DNA of 45,456 bases from RGIG2206 sp045579085 (GCA_045579085.1 JAZNLO010000011.1:1-45456); one strand, 5' to 3'; counted from the first letter of the stretch, positions 17,168 through 26,227 are shown. Made by a program: numbers and translations. Notes: generated by a model not told the origin, from the letters alone.

Positions 17168-18091
17168 TTAATAAACAAGACCTGTCTTTTCGTCTATTCC
17201 CAATAATATATTCATGTTTTGTATAGCAGCGCCCGATGCACCCTTACCGAGATTATCGTATCTGCTAACTAACAAAATTCTATCCTCGTTGCCGCATACA
17301 GTAACAGTCATCTCATCTCTGCCGCTGAGTGCGCCCGCCGATAAAAATCCGCCCTCGCAATCAGAGGCGTTAAAACGAACAAGCCCGTCTTTATAATACT
17401 CTTTATAGCAGTCACGCACATTGTCGATAGTTCCGTTTATCTGATGCTTAAACAACGGCACAGTTACCTCCATTCCGCTGTAAAACGGAGCAACTATCGG
17501 GCAAAATGTCGGGGCAGAATCAAGTCTGCAAATGCTTACCATTTCCTTAAGATGCTTGTGCTGCTGTGTAAGTCCGTATAATCTGGGGGCGTCAAGGAGC
17601 GTATCCCTGTCCTCAGACTCATATTCAGCAATCATACCCTTGCCGCCACCTGAATAACCTGTAAGCGATACGCAAGAAAGCAACTCACTTGATAAGAGCA
17701 AGCCCTCATTTATAAGCGGCTCAACAAGTGCGATAAATCCACTTGCGTGACAGCCGGGATTTGCCACTCTCTTTGACAAGGCAATCTTCTCTCGTCTGCC
17801 CTTTAGCTCAGGAAAGCCGTAATCCCAACCCTCCATTGTTCTGTGAGCTGTAGAGGTATCAATTATTACTGTATCAGGGTTTTCCACAAAGGATACCGCC
17901 TCAATCGCTGCCGCATCGGGTAAGCAAAGAAAAGCTATGTCAGCGCTGTTAATTGCGTCCTTGCGTGCTGACGCATCCTTCCTCAGCTCCTCAGAAAGAG
18001 TTACAACCGAAATATCTTTCCTCTGCGAAAGCCTTTCCCTGATTCTCAGTCCGGTAGTACCTGCGCTGCCATCTATAAATACTTTAGTCAT
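17168..18091 (-). CDS. argC: N-acetyl-gamma-glutamyl-phosphate reductase, type 2
   Basis: A 307-residue NAD(P)H-dependent reductase of the arginine pathway. The short N-terminus (KVFIDGSAGTTGLRIRERL) and total length mark the type 2 group, which is shorter than the classical form. The catalytic Cys lies in RVANPGCHASGFIALVEP near residue 117. It is the promoter-proximal gene of argC-J-B-D-F. A GTGAGGA site precedes the ATG by six bases. Two candidate ArgR boxes lie upstream. Confidence 0.94.
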   Translation of the reverse strand: MTKVFIDGSAGTTGLRIRERLSQRKDISVVTLSEELRKDASARKDAINSADIAFLCLPDAAAIEAVSFVENPDTVIIDTSTAHRTMEGWDYGFPELKGRREKIALSKRVANPGCHASGFIALVEPLINEGLLLSSELLSCVSLTGYSGGGKGMIAEYESEDRDTLLDAPRLYGLTQQHKHLKEMVSICRLDSAPTFCPIVAPFYSGMEVTVPLFKHQINGTIDNVRDCYKEYYKDGLVRFNASDCEGGFLSAGALSGRDEMTVTVCGNEDRILLVSRYDNLGKGASGAAIQNMNILLGIDEKTGLVY

Positions 18092-18116
18092 TTTTATTCC
18101 TCACATTTGCATAATC

Positions 18117-18134
18117 TGTGTATAAATATTCAAA
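18117..18134. promoter_or_regulatory. Candidate ARG box 1 (ArgR/AhrC operator)
   Basis: TGTGTATAAATATTCAAA fits the ARG box consensus TnTGAATwwwwATTCAnw at all but one position. It lies in the 5' untranslated region of argC, downstream of the promoter's -10 box. Confidence 0.7.
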
Positions 18135-18148
18135 AATTAAGCAATAAT

Positions 18149-18166
18149 TGTGAAATATTATACGAT
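18149..18166. promoter_or_regulatory. Candidate ARG box 2, overlapping the argC -10 box
   Basis: A weaker ARG-box-like sequence (TGTGAAATATTATACGAT, three mismatches) starts 32 bases, about three helical turns, from box 1 and covers the -10 element, where a bound repressor would block polymerase. Confidence 0.45.
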
Positions 18167-18185
18167 AAAACCGTCGATTTGTCAA
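18157..18185 (-). promoter_or_regulatory. Sigma-A promoter of the arg operon
   Basis: Minus strand TTGACA (18180-18185), 17-base spacer, TATAAT (18157-18162). Confidence 0.9.
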
Positions 18186-18319
18186 GACGAATCACTCATA
18201 AAAGCTTGTTATTTTACTAATCTTCTTAACTTCTCCGAGTAATCCAAACAACAAAACGTATATTTATTGTATATATTCATTATGTATGCAATATATGCTG
18301 TATATTAACTTCTATGGCT

Positions 18320-18356
18320 ATTGACAAAAATAACGAACAGCAAAACTGTTCGTCAT
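18320..18356 (-). terminator. Rho-independent terminator after the sugar transferase gene
   Basis: Minus-strand hairpin CGAACAG-TTTTG-CTGTTCG (18334-18352) followed by TTATTTTTG. The remaining bases 18186-18319 are AT-rich and hold no feature I can name. Confidence 0.85.
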
Positions 18357-18375
18357 TTTAATTATATACATTAAT

Positions 18376-19038
18376 TTAGCTTGCGCCTTTACCTGTTAAA
18401 ACAGCAGGCACTGTCTTTAAAATAATTTTGATATCTGTAAAGAAGCTTCTCTGCTCGATATAATCAAGGTCGAGCTCTATCCACTCGTCAAACGATATAT
18501 TACTGCGTCCAGAGCACTGCCAGAAGCAAGTTAAACCCTGTTTTACAAGCAAGCGCTGCGACTGATACTCATCGTAACACTCAACCTCGTTCACAAGCGC
18601 AGGACGTGGACCGACAATTGTCATATCGTTTTTCAAGATATTGTATAACTGTGGTAGTTCATCAATACTTGCCTTGCGAATAAATTTACCGATTTTTGTG
18701 ATTCTCGGGTCGTCCTTAATCTTAAAAGCAGGGCCATCAACCTCATTTAGAGAGGCAAGATTTTGAAGCATCTCAGGTGAGTCTGCGCCAACAATCATAC
18801 TGCGGAACTTGTAAAATGTGAACGTTTTTCCGCCCTTGCCAACTCTTGTTTGCTTAAAGAAAACAGGGCCACCGTCTAACTTAACAAGAATCGCGACAAC
18901 GAGAAACACTGGCGATAATATAACCAATCCCAAGCACGACATAACTATATCGAAGACGCGCTTGAAAAACTCGTATGTCGGTTTGTATTTATACACTACA
19001 GGCGATGAACGCCTGACAACTTTTTTGTTTTCCATCAT
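18376..19038 (-). CDS. Bacterial sugar transferase (undecaprenyl-phosphate glycosyl-1-phosphate transferase)
   Basis: A 220-residue WcaJ/EpsL-type initiating transferase. It has one N-terminal hydrophobic segment (VFDIVMSCLGLVILSPVFLVVAILV), then the family motifs VFFKQTRVGKGGKTFTFYKFRSM, a KIGKFIRKASIDELPQLYNIL segment and IVGPRPALVNEVE, ending VKQGLTCFWQ and LDLDYIEQRSF. It would load the first sugar phosphate onto undecaprenyl phosphate at the inner membrane face to start exopolysaccharide or capsule synthesis. It is co-transcribed with the upstream LCP protein; no other glycan genes are adjacent. Confidence 0.93.
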   Translation of the reverse strand: MMENKKVVRRSSPVVYKYKPTYEFFKRVFDIVMSCLGLVILSPVFLVVAILVKLDGGPVFFKQTRVGKGGKTFTFYKFRSMIVGADSPEMLQNLASLNEVDGPAFKIKDDPRITKIGKFIRKASIDELPQLYNILKNDMTIVGPRPALVNEVECYDEYQSQRLLVKQGLTCFWQCSGRSNISFDEWIELDLDYIEQRSFFTDIKIILKTVPAVLTGKGAS

Positions 19039-19057
19039 TAAATCTCCCGTTTTATTT

Positions 19058-20137
19058 CTACGACTTTACTGATGAAACAGCTGTGCTTGAATTTACTTTC
19101 TTAGGGTCATACTGCCCTGTTTCGTGAATGAAATCCTGAATCTGCAAAGCAACCTTTTCTACGTCATAAACCACGTATGACACTCCGCCAATCATTGACG
19201 TTTTAAGCTCTGTTGGGATGCCGAGCTGGTCAAACTCGGGTTTATTTGTAACCACCCAAGTGGCAAGTGACATCATTTCAGAATCGGTTAATGATGTTTG
19301 GCATTTACCCAAAAACATCTTTATCAGCTCAGGATATTTTGTTACGCTAAGGTCTTTTACCTGGTCAAACAATGCCATTAAAACCTCACGCTGACGTCTG
19401 CCACGCTCAATATCAGAGCCTGTATATCTATCCCTCGAGTAAGCAAGAGCCTGACCGCCTGAAAGGTGCTGAAAGCCCGGTTTAGTTAAATATTTACATT
19501 TAATGCCGGCTCTATTAAGCTCACTAATATAGCCATTCATTACATTCATTTCCGCTCTGCTTACGTCTATATCCACTCCGCCGACGTAATCAATTACGTC
19601 TGCAAACTGGTAGAAGTTCATTGAAACAAAGTCCTTTATATTCATACCATAATTGGCGTTAAGCGTTTTAATGGCGGTATCCTGTTTGCCATTCATCCAA
19701 GCGTGCGTGATTTTGTCTTTCTTTGATGAGCCATCTTTACGGTAAACATCAACGTAGCTATCTCTTGCGATTGAGATAAGCTTTACCTTATTATGCTCCT
19801 TATCAATCGAAACAATCATAATGGCATCGCTTCTGCCGACGTCATTATGCTGCCTTGAGTCAAGACCAAACAGAGCAATGTTTATATAGTTTTGATAAAC
19901 CTCTTCAGCCTTACTGTTTATTCCAATATCTGAAGTGACCTCCGCCCTGTCTATGTTACCGAGCAGAGATTTTATATATATAATGCCAAAGCTTGATATT
20001 GCGATAATAACAGCTAATATTATGCAAATAGTAGTAACGACAGCACGAGAACGTTTGCCTGATTTTATCTTTTTATTTTTCGAGCTGTAAGACTGCAAGC
20101 TGATATCTTCGTTAGCTTTATCGACACGTCTTTTCAT
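19058..20137 (-). CDS. LytR-CpsA-Psr (LCP) family cell-wall glycopolymer ligase
   Basis: A 359-residue membrane-anchored protein. A basic cytoplasmic tail precedes a single membrane helix (VVTTICIILAVIIAISSFGIIY), followed by an extracellular LCP domain with NIALFGLDSRQ, GRSDAIMIVSIDKEH, LISIARDSYV and GFQHLSGGQALAYSRDR, which carry the Arg and Asp residues for polyprenyl-phosphate binding. LCP enzymes attach teichoic acid or capsule chains to peptidoglycan. I place the start at 20137 because GGAGG lies 11 bases upstream and the longer in-frame reading begins inside the promoter. Next to a sugar transferase, a role in polysaccharide attachment is likely. Confidence 0.92.
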   Translation of the reverse strand: MKRRVDKANEDISLQSYSSKNKKIKSGKRSRAVVTTICIILAVIIAISSFGIIYIKSLLGNIDRAEVTSDIGINSKAEEVYQNYINIALFGLDSRQHNDVGRSDAIMIVSIDKEHNKVKLISIARDSYVDVYRKDGSSKKDKITHAWMNGKQDTAIKTLNANYGMNIKDFVSMNFYQFADVIDYVGGVDIDVSRAEMNVMNGYISELNRAGIKCKYLTKPGFQHLSGGQALAYSRDRYTGSDIERGRRQREVLMALFDQVKDLSVTKYPELIKMFLGKCQTSLTDSEMMSLATWVVTNKPEFDQLGIPTELKTSMIGGVSYVVYDVEKVALQIQDFIHETGQYDPKKVNSSTAVSSVKS

Positions 20138-20213
20138 GCGACTACCAACCTCCGAGAAATAACACAGATTTATTTTAAGCGTTTTACGATTAATTATCAA
20201 ATTCAATACCTTA

Positions 20214-20242
20214 ATTATAAACCTTTTGACACAAATTGTCAA
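20214..20242 (-). promoter_or_regulatory. Sigma-A promoter of the LCP-sugar transferase operon
   Basis: Minus strand TTGACA (20237-20242), 17-base spacer, TATAAT (20214-20219). Confidence 0.9.
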
Positions 20243-20290
20243 TTTATTTATAAGTTTTTAACAAAAAGTTAATTATTGTAATATTTAGTT

Positions 20291-20318
20291 TTCACAACCA
20301 CAAAATATAACGTAAAAT
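20291..20318 (+). promoter_or_regulatory. Possible promoter of the ABC ATPase gene
   Basis: TTCACA, 16 bases, then TAAAAT, about 40 bases before the start codon. The -35 match is imperfect. Confidence 0.4.
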
Positions 20319-20359
20319 ACACCGTTATATTTCTATTATCGATGGGGCGAACTTTAATT

Positions 20360-21025
20360 ATGAACGTTATAAAAGTGGAAGATTTATCAAAGGTTTATTC
20401 TACCCATAATCACTGCGTAAACGCACTTGATAAAATCAGCTTCAGCGCAAAACAGGGCGATTTTTTAACAATAACAGGTCCGTCAGGCTCTGGCAAATCA
20501 ACGCTGATGAATATTCTTGGCTGTCTTGACATACAGACTTCGGGAATGTATTATTTAAATGGCACTAATATATCGAATCTTTCAGCTAAGGCTTTAACTG
20601 AAATCAGGAATCGCTCTGTCGGTTTTATTTTTCAAAGCTTTAACCTCGTTTCCTCGTTAACTGCAGCGGAAAATGTTGAACTGCCTTTGATATACAGAGG
20701 TATTCATAAAAAGCGCAGAAAAGAGTTGGTTGAGCAAGCTCTCGATGCAGTAAGTTTAAGCAACAGAGCGCATCACCTTCCCTCTCAAATGTCGGGCGGT
20801 CAACGTCAGCGAGTTGCTGTTGCAAGAGCGATTGCAGCTAACCCTCCGCTGATTTTGGCTGACGAGCCAACAGGCAGTCTTGACAGCGAGGCAAGCAAAG
20901 AGGTAACATCTATTTTGAGGAAAATGGCGAATGACGGTCACACCGTTATAATTATTACTCACGATAAATCAATTGCTGAAAGTTCTGAAAAGGTTATAAA
21001 TATCATCAACGGACGAATCAACTGA
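20360..21025 (+). CDS. ABC transporter ATP-binding protein (MacB/LolD type)
   Basis: A 221-residue ATPase of the MacB/LolD/YtrE group. Walker A is TGPSGSGKST (near residue 41), then a FQSFNLVSSLTAAENVELPL segment, the ABC signature MSGGQRQRVAVARA, Walker B LILADEPTGSLDS and the switch His in VIIITHD. These ATPases energise a FtsX-like permease, but no permease gene is near; the next gene is a phosphohexomutase. The chosen ATG at 20360 has GGGG 12 bases upstream; an ATG at 20342 is in frame and cannot be excluded. Family call is firm; the partner must be encoded elsewhere. Confidence 0.9.
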   Translation: MNVIKVEDLSKVYSTHNHCVNALDKISFSAKQGDFLTITGPSGSGKSTLMNILGCLDIQTSGMYYLNGTNISNLSAKALTEIRNRSVGFIFQSFNLVSSLTAAENVELPLIYRGIHKKRRKELVEQALDAVSLSNRAHHLPSQMSGGQRQRVAVARAIAANPPLILADEPTGSLDSEASKEVTSILRKMANDGHTVIIITHDKSIAESSEKVINIINGRIN

Positions 21026-21038
21026 AAGGATGGTTTTA

Positions 21039-22532
21039 ATGGATTTTAAAAAGCTAAAAAGCGGCACAGATATAAGAGGTGTTGCATGCGAGGGCGTTGA
21101 GGGTCAGCATATAGAGTTGACCGATGAGGTTGTATTTGAGTTGGGAAAAGCGTTTGCAACCTGGCTGTATAAAAGCGGTTGCGCTGACCACCCTGTGATT
21201 GCAGTTGGTCACGATTGCAGAATTTCAGGCGAGAGAATCAAAACTCAAGTTATAAGCGCTCTTACCAAATCGGGCGCAAACGTTATCGACTGTGGTCTTT
21301 GCACCACACCCGCTATGTTTATGACTACCGTCTTAAAGGGATGCGACGCCGCTATCTCTATTACCGCAAGTCATCACCCATTTAACAGAAACGGACTCAA
21401 GTTTTTTACTCGTGGCGGCGGTCTTGACGGCAAAGATATCAGCGATATCATTGAAATTGCTGAGTCTGGCAAGTTCTTCTCTGTTGCTACATACGGCAAG
21501 GTTACTCCCTGTGAGTTTTTATCTGAATATGCCGCTTATTTAAGGAAAATGATTTCAAATCAGCTCGGAGTTGCTGAGGCAGACATGCCACTTGATGGCT
21601 TGCATTTTGTTGTTGATGCAGGAAACGGCGTTGGCGGCTTCTATGCAACCGACGTTTTAAAACCGCTTGGTGCCAACATCAGTGGCAGCATCAATCTTGA
21701 GCCCGACGGAATGTTCCCCAATCATACGCCAAACCCTGAAGACCAGTACGCTATGGAATGTGCTTGCAAGGCAACCGTTGCTGCTAAGGCAGACCTCGGC
21801 ATCATTTTCGATACTGACGTTGACAGAGGTGGCGCTGTTGGTGCTGATGGTACAGAAATCAACAGAAACCGCCTTGTTGCGCTCGCTGCCGCAATAGCGC
21901 TCGAAAACTGCCCTAATGGCACCATCGTTACAGACTCTGTTACCTCAAGCGGTCTTAAGACTTTTATTGAGGATGAGCTCGGCGGTATACATTATCGTTA
22001 TCGCAGAGGATACAAAAATGTTATTGATGAGGCAATCCGCTTAACTAACGGCGGTCAGGTTTGTCCTCTCGCAATCGAGACATCAGGCCACGCCGCATTC
22101 AAAGACAACTTCTTTCTCGATGACGGCGCTTACCTCATAACCAGAATTATTATTAAGCTTGCTCAGTTACGTAAAGACGGCAAGTCAATCGAAGACCTTA
22201 TCGCCTCACTGAAAGAGCCTGTTGAGCGCAAGGAATTAAGAATTAACATCACTGAGCCTGATTTTAAAACACTTGGACAGAAGATAATAAGCGACCTTGA
22301 GCAATTCTCGCTCAATCAGCCGAACTGGAGTGTTGCAGATGATAACCGCGAGGGAATCAGAGTGTTCTGCAACGAGGCTGACGGCTGGTTCTTGCTAAGG
22401 CTTTCTGTACACGACCCTGTTATGCCGCTCAATTTTGAGAGCGACACTGCAGGCGGAGTTGAAATTATGAAGTCAGCGTTAAAAGAGTATTTTAAGGATT
22501 GTGCCGGAATCAATACTTCAGTATTTGAATAA
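21039..22532 (+). CDS. Phosphomannomutase/phosphoglucomutase
   Basis: A 497-residue alpha-D-phosphohexomutase that interconverts hexose 1- and 6-phosphates. The order of motifs is GTDIRGVA at the N-terminus, the phosphoserine loop SITASHHPFNRNGLK (near residue 107), the metal loop FDTDVDRGG (near 256) and the sugar-binding ETSGHAAFKD (near 350), with the C-terminal phosphate-binding domain after residue 400. The metal loop has Thr and Val where DGDGDR has glycines. The start at 21039 follows GAAAGGA at a good distance; an ATG at 21030 would overlap that site. The ABC ATPase gene ends 13 bases upstream, so the two are co-transcribed. Product may feed glycogen or cell-wall sugars. Confidence 0.92.
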   Translation: MDFKKLKSGTDIRGVACEGVEGQHIELTDEVVFELGKAFATWLYKSGCADHPVIAVGHDCRISGERIKTQVISALTKSGANVIDCGLCTTPAMFMTTVLKGCDAAISITASHHPFNRNGLKFFTRGGGLDGKDISDIIEIAESGKFFSVATYGKVTPCEFLSEYAAYLRKMISNQLGVAEADMPLDGLHFVVDAGNGVGGFYATDVLKPLGANISGSINLEPDGMFPNHTPNPEDQYAMECACKATVAAKADLGIIFDTDVDRGGAVGADGTEINRNRLVALAAAIALENCPNGTIVTDSVTSSGLKTFIEDELGGIHYRYRRGYKNVIDEAIRLTNGGQVCPLAIETSGHAAFKDNFFLDDGAYLITRIIIKLAQLRKDGKSIEDLIASLKEPVERKELRINITEPDFKTLGQKIISDLEQFSLNQPNWSVADDNREGIRVFCNEADGWFLLRLSVHDPVMPLNFESDTAGGVEIMKSALKEYFKDCAGINTSVFE

Positions 22533-22544
22533 GTTTAAACTTAA

Positions 22545-22583
22545 ATAAAAAAACAACGGTAGAGCTCTACCGTTGTTTTTTTA
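22545..22583. terminator. Bidirectional terminator between phosphohexomutase and plsC
   Basis: A perfect inverted repeat AAACAACGGTAGAG/CTCTACCGTTGTTT (22551-22578) with A-run before and T-run after, serving both converging genes. Confidence 0.93.
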
Positions 22584-22584
22584 T

Positions 22585-23316
22585 TTATTTGCTGAGCGCT
22601 TCTTCCATCATCAGTCGCACTCTATCTCCAATCTGAGAGGTCTGACTTGACTTTACCTCATCAGCGGGTATCACAGTTAAAATATCAAGATTGATTTGAG
22701 TTTTTCTAAACGGGAAGTTTTTATGTACATTCTCTGTTCCCTTAATTGTTGATACAACAACGGGGACATTCGCCTTTTGCGCAATCTTGAACACGCCGTT
22801 ATGAAACTCAAGCAGCTCTAAGGTTTTGCTTCGGGTGCCCTCAGGATATATGCCGTATGACACCTCGCCCTGTTTTATCAGGTCTGCAGCCTTGTTTATG
22901 GTTTTCATAGCATTGCGAGGATTTACCCTATCTATTGCTATACAGCAGCACGCTATGATTATTCTGCCTACAATGGGGATTTTAAAGTTTTCCTCCTTTG
23001 ATACAAATGCGATATCATGATTTCTAAACACGTGCCACGTTACAATCGGGTCATAGTTTGAGCGGTGGTTACACACCAACAAAAACTTGCTGTCCTCAGG
23101 CACAAGCTCCATATTGCTGACCTTTAAATCTATTCTGCTAAACTTTACAACTACAGGCAACAATAGTCTGACTATATTTCTCCAGAACTTATTATCCTTT
23201 TCAGGCAAGCTTTTAGCATCTATAGTAAGGCTGCCGACAAACAGCGCGACCACTATAAGCAATACAAATGAAACAACTGCGCCAATTAACCCTAATATCA
23301 GCTTAACAATCGGCAT
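22585..23316 (-). CDS. plsC: 1-acyl-sn-glycerol-3-phosphate acyltransferase
   Basis: A 243-residue membrane-bound acyltransferase making phosphatidic acid from lysophosphatidic acid. It starts with a hydrophobic helix (LILGLIGAVVSFVLLIVVALFVG). The catalytic NHRSNYD (NHxxxxD, near residue 83) and the substrate motif YPEGTRSK (near 158) are both intact. GGTGAGG precedes the ATG by five bases. It lies 36 bases after a lipoprotein gene and may be co-transcribed with it. Assignment to the PlsC family is firm; acyl-chain preference is unknown. Confidence 0.92.
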   Translation of the reverse strand: MPIVKLILGLIGAVVSFVLLIVVALFVGSLTIDAKSLPEKDNKFWRNIVRLLLPVVVKFSRIDLKVSNMELVPEDSKFLLVCNHRSNYDPIVTWHVFRNHDIAFVSKEENFKIPIVGRIIIACCCIAIDRVNPRNAMKTINKAADLIKQGEVSYGIYPEGTRSKTLELLEFHNGVFKIAQKANVPVVVSTIKGTENVHKNFPFRKTQINLDILTVIPADEVKSSQTSQIGDRVRLMMEEALSK

Positions 23317-23352
23317 ATTATCCTCACCTTTTTATCAATCTTTATTGTCTTA

Positions 23353-24069
23353 CTATCTTTTAACAATGTCCTTGAGGGAGTTACACCTATCAAAAATATT
23401 TACTCCTATCAACTCAACATTCTTCGGCATATAAACACGTTTAAGACTCGAGCAACGGTAAAACGCATTGTCACCTATCTCTTTTACGCTGTTAGGGATT
23501 GTGATTTCTGTTATATTATCGCAACAGTAAAACGACTGGCTATGAATAACCTCTACACCGTCAGGTATATTCACCTCACCCATATAGCCTCTCGGGCATT
23601 TTATCAACGTCTTCTTGTCCTTTGAGTAAAGTATGCCGTCTATGGAGCTAAACTTTTTATTGTTCTCATCAACTATAATAGCAGATACTTCTATCATACT
23701 ATCAAAGTCAGACGGATTCAGGTCTTCGTCAGCTGATATTTTATAACAGCCGTTTTCTATTCTGCTTGTACTACTGTTTGACTCCGTATTAACAGAGTTT
23801 GCTAAAGATGAGGTGTCGCCGCTCTCCTTAGATGAAACGCTGTCGCTTACCATATGACTGCTTGACTGACTTGACAAACCAGAGTGGCTTGAGCTTGTGT
23901 CTGATGAACTTGTACCAGAGATTATTCCCGAACTCAAAAAGTTAGGGTTAAACAGCTCTACCTCATATTCAGGCTCACCTTTATCACTTGCTTTATAACA
24001 ACCAGCCGTGCACAACATCACACTAATAATAGCAACACAACTTATTATAAATTTAAACTTCTTTTCCAT
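23353..24069 (-). CDS. Lipoprotein with BspA-type leucine-rich repeats
   Basis: A 238-residue exported protein. A lipoprotein signal peptide (MEKKFKFIISCVAIISVMLCTAGC) ends in a lipobox with Cys24. A Ser/Thr-rich linker of about 70 residues follows, then LRR_5 repeats near residues 165-235 (IPDGVEVIHSQSFYCCDNIT, IPNSVKEIGDNAFYRCSSLK, MPKNVELIGVNIFDRCNSLK). Such proteins are surface-exposed and often used in binding. It sits 61 bases after glgB; a small hairpin lies between them. No specific ligand can be named. Confidence 0.88.
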   Translation of the reverse strand: MEKKFKFIISCVAIISVMLCTAGCYKASDKGEPEYEVELFNPNFLSSGIISGTSSSDTSSSHSGLSSQSSSHMVSDSVSSKESGDTSSLANSVNTESNSSTSRIENGCYKISADEDLNPSDFDSMIEVSAIIVDENNKKFSSIDGILYSKDKKTLIKCPRGYMGEVNIPDGVEVIHSQSFYCCDNITEITIPNSVKEIGDNAFYRCSSLKRVYMPKNVELIGVNIFDRCNSLKDIVKR

Positions 24070-24130
24070 TGCAGGAACGAAACTCCCTTAACCAATGAAT
24101 ATTTTAATTCATTCCGCATAAAGCACAAAA

Positions 24131-26131
24131 TTAATTTTCTCTCTTAAATACTATTGCTGTTCGGCACGGCAAATAGCAATTAAATCCTATTCGGTTATCA
24201 CCCGTTTTAAAGGTTTTGTATTTAACCGCCTTATCCACACGTGAAAAGCCGCCAAACTCGTTATCGTCAGTGGATAATACAATGCGGTATGTGCCACCGT
24301 TACCCAACGGAACAAAATATCCTTCAAATGATTTCGACGGATGGAAATTGAACGCAAATACAACGTCACCCTTAGTATAAATAAGCACCTTATCGTCCTG
24401 ATGCATCCATCTGTTTTCCGCTGATTTACCTAAAAGCTGTTCATCCTTGAGCAGCTTAATCATAGCTTCGTCGAAATTGTTTAGGTCGTTATACCGCAAC
24501 GCATCATTATCAACAAGGCTCCACTGTCTGCGACAATAATGATAACTCCAGCCGTTGCCTTCTCTGGGGAAGTCTATCCACTCCGGATGGCCAAACTCGT
24601 TGCCCATAAAGTTCAGATAACCCTCGCCGGCTAAAGACGCAGTAACCAACCGAATCATTTTGTGCAAAGCGATTCCCCTGTCAATCACGAGGCTCTGGCT
24701 CGACTTGTTCATATGAGTATACATTTCAGCATCGCACAGCCTGAACATAAGAGTTTTATCGCCTACTAACGCTTGGTCATGCGACTCGCAATAACCAATG
24801 TTTTTCTCCTTAGGGCGACGGCCTGTCAACTCATACCAAAGCTTGATTATATCCCAGTTTTCATCCCTTGATTCCTTTATCATTTTTATCCACAAATCAG
24901 GCACGCCCATAGAAAGCCTGTAATCAAATCCGATTCCGCCGTCTGCCACAGGCAAACACATACCCGGCATTCCCGACATATCCTCAGCAACAGTGATTGC
25001 GTTTGGATTAAGCTTATGAACAAGCTCATTCGCAAGCTGCAGATATGTTACTGCTTCAACATCGGTGTTAAAGGAAAAGTACATATCGTAATTTGTAAAC
25101 GCACTACCTAAACCGTGGTCGTGATAGAGCATAGAGGTTACACCGTCAAAACGGAAGCCATCGAAATGGAATACCTCCATCCAGTATTTCAGGTTTGAGA
25201 GCAAGAAGTGCAAGACCTCATTTTTGCCGTAATTGAACAGCTTTGTGCCCCACGCACTGTGGTTACCCTTTTCTCCCTCGTGAAAATACTGATAAACAGT
25301 ACCGTCAAATTCGTTCAAGCCCTCGTTCGTGTTGTTTACGGCATGCGAATGAACGACGTCAAGCAACACCGCTATTCCCATTTCATGCGCTGTATTGATA
25401 AGCTGCTTTAAGTCGTTGCTGCTGCCATAGCGTGACGATGCTGCAAAAAAATTTGATACCTGATATCCAAACGAGCCGTAATACGGATGCTCCATTATCG
25501 CCATAATCTGAATTGTATTATAGCCAAGCTCCTTGATTCTGGGCAGAATGTTTTCTGTAAATTCACGATAAGAGCCAACTGCGCCCTTCTCCTGTGCCAT
25601 ACCGATATGGCACTCATATATCAAAGGTGTCTTTTCAGGAACAAAGTCAGCATCTGTCCAATCAAATTTTGAGAGCGTGTCCTCAATCTCAGCACACCAC
25701 AGATATGTGTTTTCATCCTGTACAACACGGGTTGCGTATGAAGGGATACGGCGCAAAACGTTGCCTGAATTGACAACAATCGCTTGCACCTTTTGCCCTG
25801 CGCAAAGCGTGTTTTTGCCCTTAATGTGCACCTCAAACACGCCGTTTTCAAGCCGCTCCATCGGACAGCTTTCTATATCCCAGTTGTTAAAATCGCCTGT
25901 AAGATACATTTTTTCAGCCGCAGGCGCCCACTCTCTATAAACCCAACCAACGCGAGTGCGGTGAAATCCAAAATATTTATATCCGTTTGCAAACGCAGAC
26001 AGACTTCTTGAATTGCCTAAGAGTTCTCTTCTTTTGGTTTTATACAAATCCATACGCAAATCTATATCCTTCTCAAAAGGAGCTAAATAAGGGTCTACAT
26101 TTGTAATCCAATTTTTACTCTTCTTAGACAT
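24131..26131 (-). CDS. glgB: 1,4-alpha-glucan (glycogen) branching enzyme
   Basis: A 666-residue GH13 branching enzyme. An N-terminal CBM48-like domain (VYREWAPAAEKMYLTGDFNNWD) is followed by the GH13 barrel with LLDVVHSHAVNN, the nucleophile in FDGFRFDGVTSM, the acid/base in VAEDMSG and the third acid in YCESHDQALVGDKT, then an all-beta C-terminal domain. Sequence style (ESHDQALVGDKT, HGLGSAFTNYDMYF) is closer to the eukaryotic/GH13_8 type than to the common E. coli-type GlgB. No other glycogen gene is adjacent, though a phosphohexomutase lies nearby. GGAGG is six bases before the ATG. Confidence 0.94.
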   Translation of the reverse strand: MSKKSKNWITNVDPYLAPFEKDIDLRMDLYKTKRRELLGNSRSLSAFANGYKYFGFHRTRVGWVYREWAPAAEKMYLTGDFNNWDIESCPMERLENGVFEVHIKGKNTLCAGQKVQAIVVNSGNVLRRIPSYATRVVQDENTYLWCAEIEDTLSKFDWTDADFVPEKTPLIYECHIGMAQEKGAVGSYREFTENILPRIKELGYNTIQIMAIMEHPYYGSFGYQVSNFFAASSRYGSSNDLKQLINTAHEMGIAVLLDVVHSHAVNNTNEGLNEFDGTVYQYFHEGEKGNHSAWGTKLFNYGKNEVLHFLLSNLKYWMEVFHFDGFRFDGVTSMLYHDHGLGSAFTNYDMYFSFNTDVEAVTYLQLANELVHKLNPNAITVAEDMSGMPGMCLPVADGGIGFDYRLSMGVPDLWIKMIKESRDENWDIIKLWYELTGRRPKEKNIGYCESHDQALVGDKTLMFRLCDAEMYTHMNKSSQSLVIDRGIALHKMIRLVTASLAGEGYLNFMGNEFGHPEWIDFPREGNGWSYHYCRRQWSLVDNDALRYNDLNNFDEAMIKLLKDEQLLGKSAENRWMHQDDKVLIYTKGDVVFAFNFHPSKSFEGYFVPLGNGGTYRIVLSTDDNEFGGFSRVDKAVKYKTFKTGDNRIGFNCYLPCRTAIVFKREN

Positions 26132-26170
26132 ACGAAGCCTCCTGTTTATGCAATATAGTTTCTATTATAT

Positions 26171-26199
26171 ATTATATCATAATCGTTTATTTTAATCAA
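26171..26199 (-). promoter_or_regulatory. Promoter of glgB
   Basis: Minus strand TTGATT (26194-26199), 17-base spacer, TATAAT (26171-26176). Confidence 0.75.
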
Positions 26200-26227
26200 C
26201 GATATGCGTGATAATCAATATCACAGG

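Noticed and set aside
20138..20242. Longer N-terminus for the LCP protein
   Set aside because: The extra codons overlap the -35 and -10 boxes of a consensus promoter; the ATG at 20137 has GGAGG.
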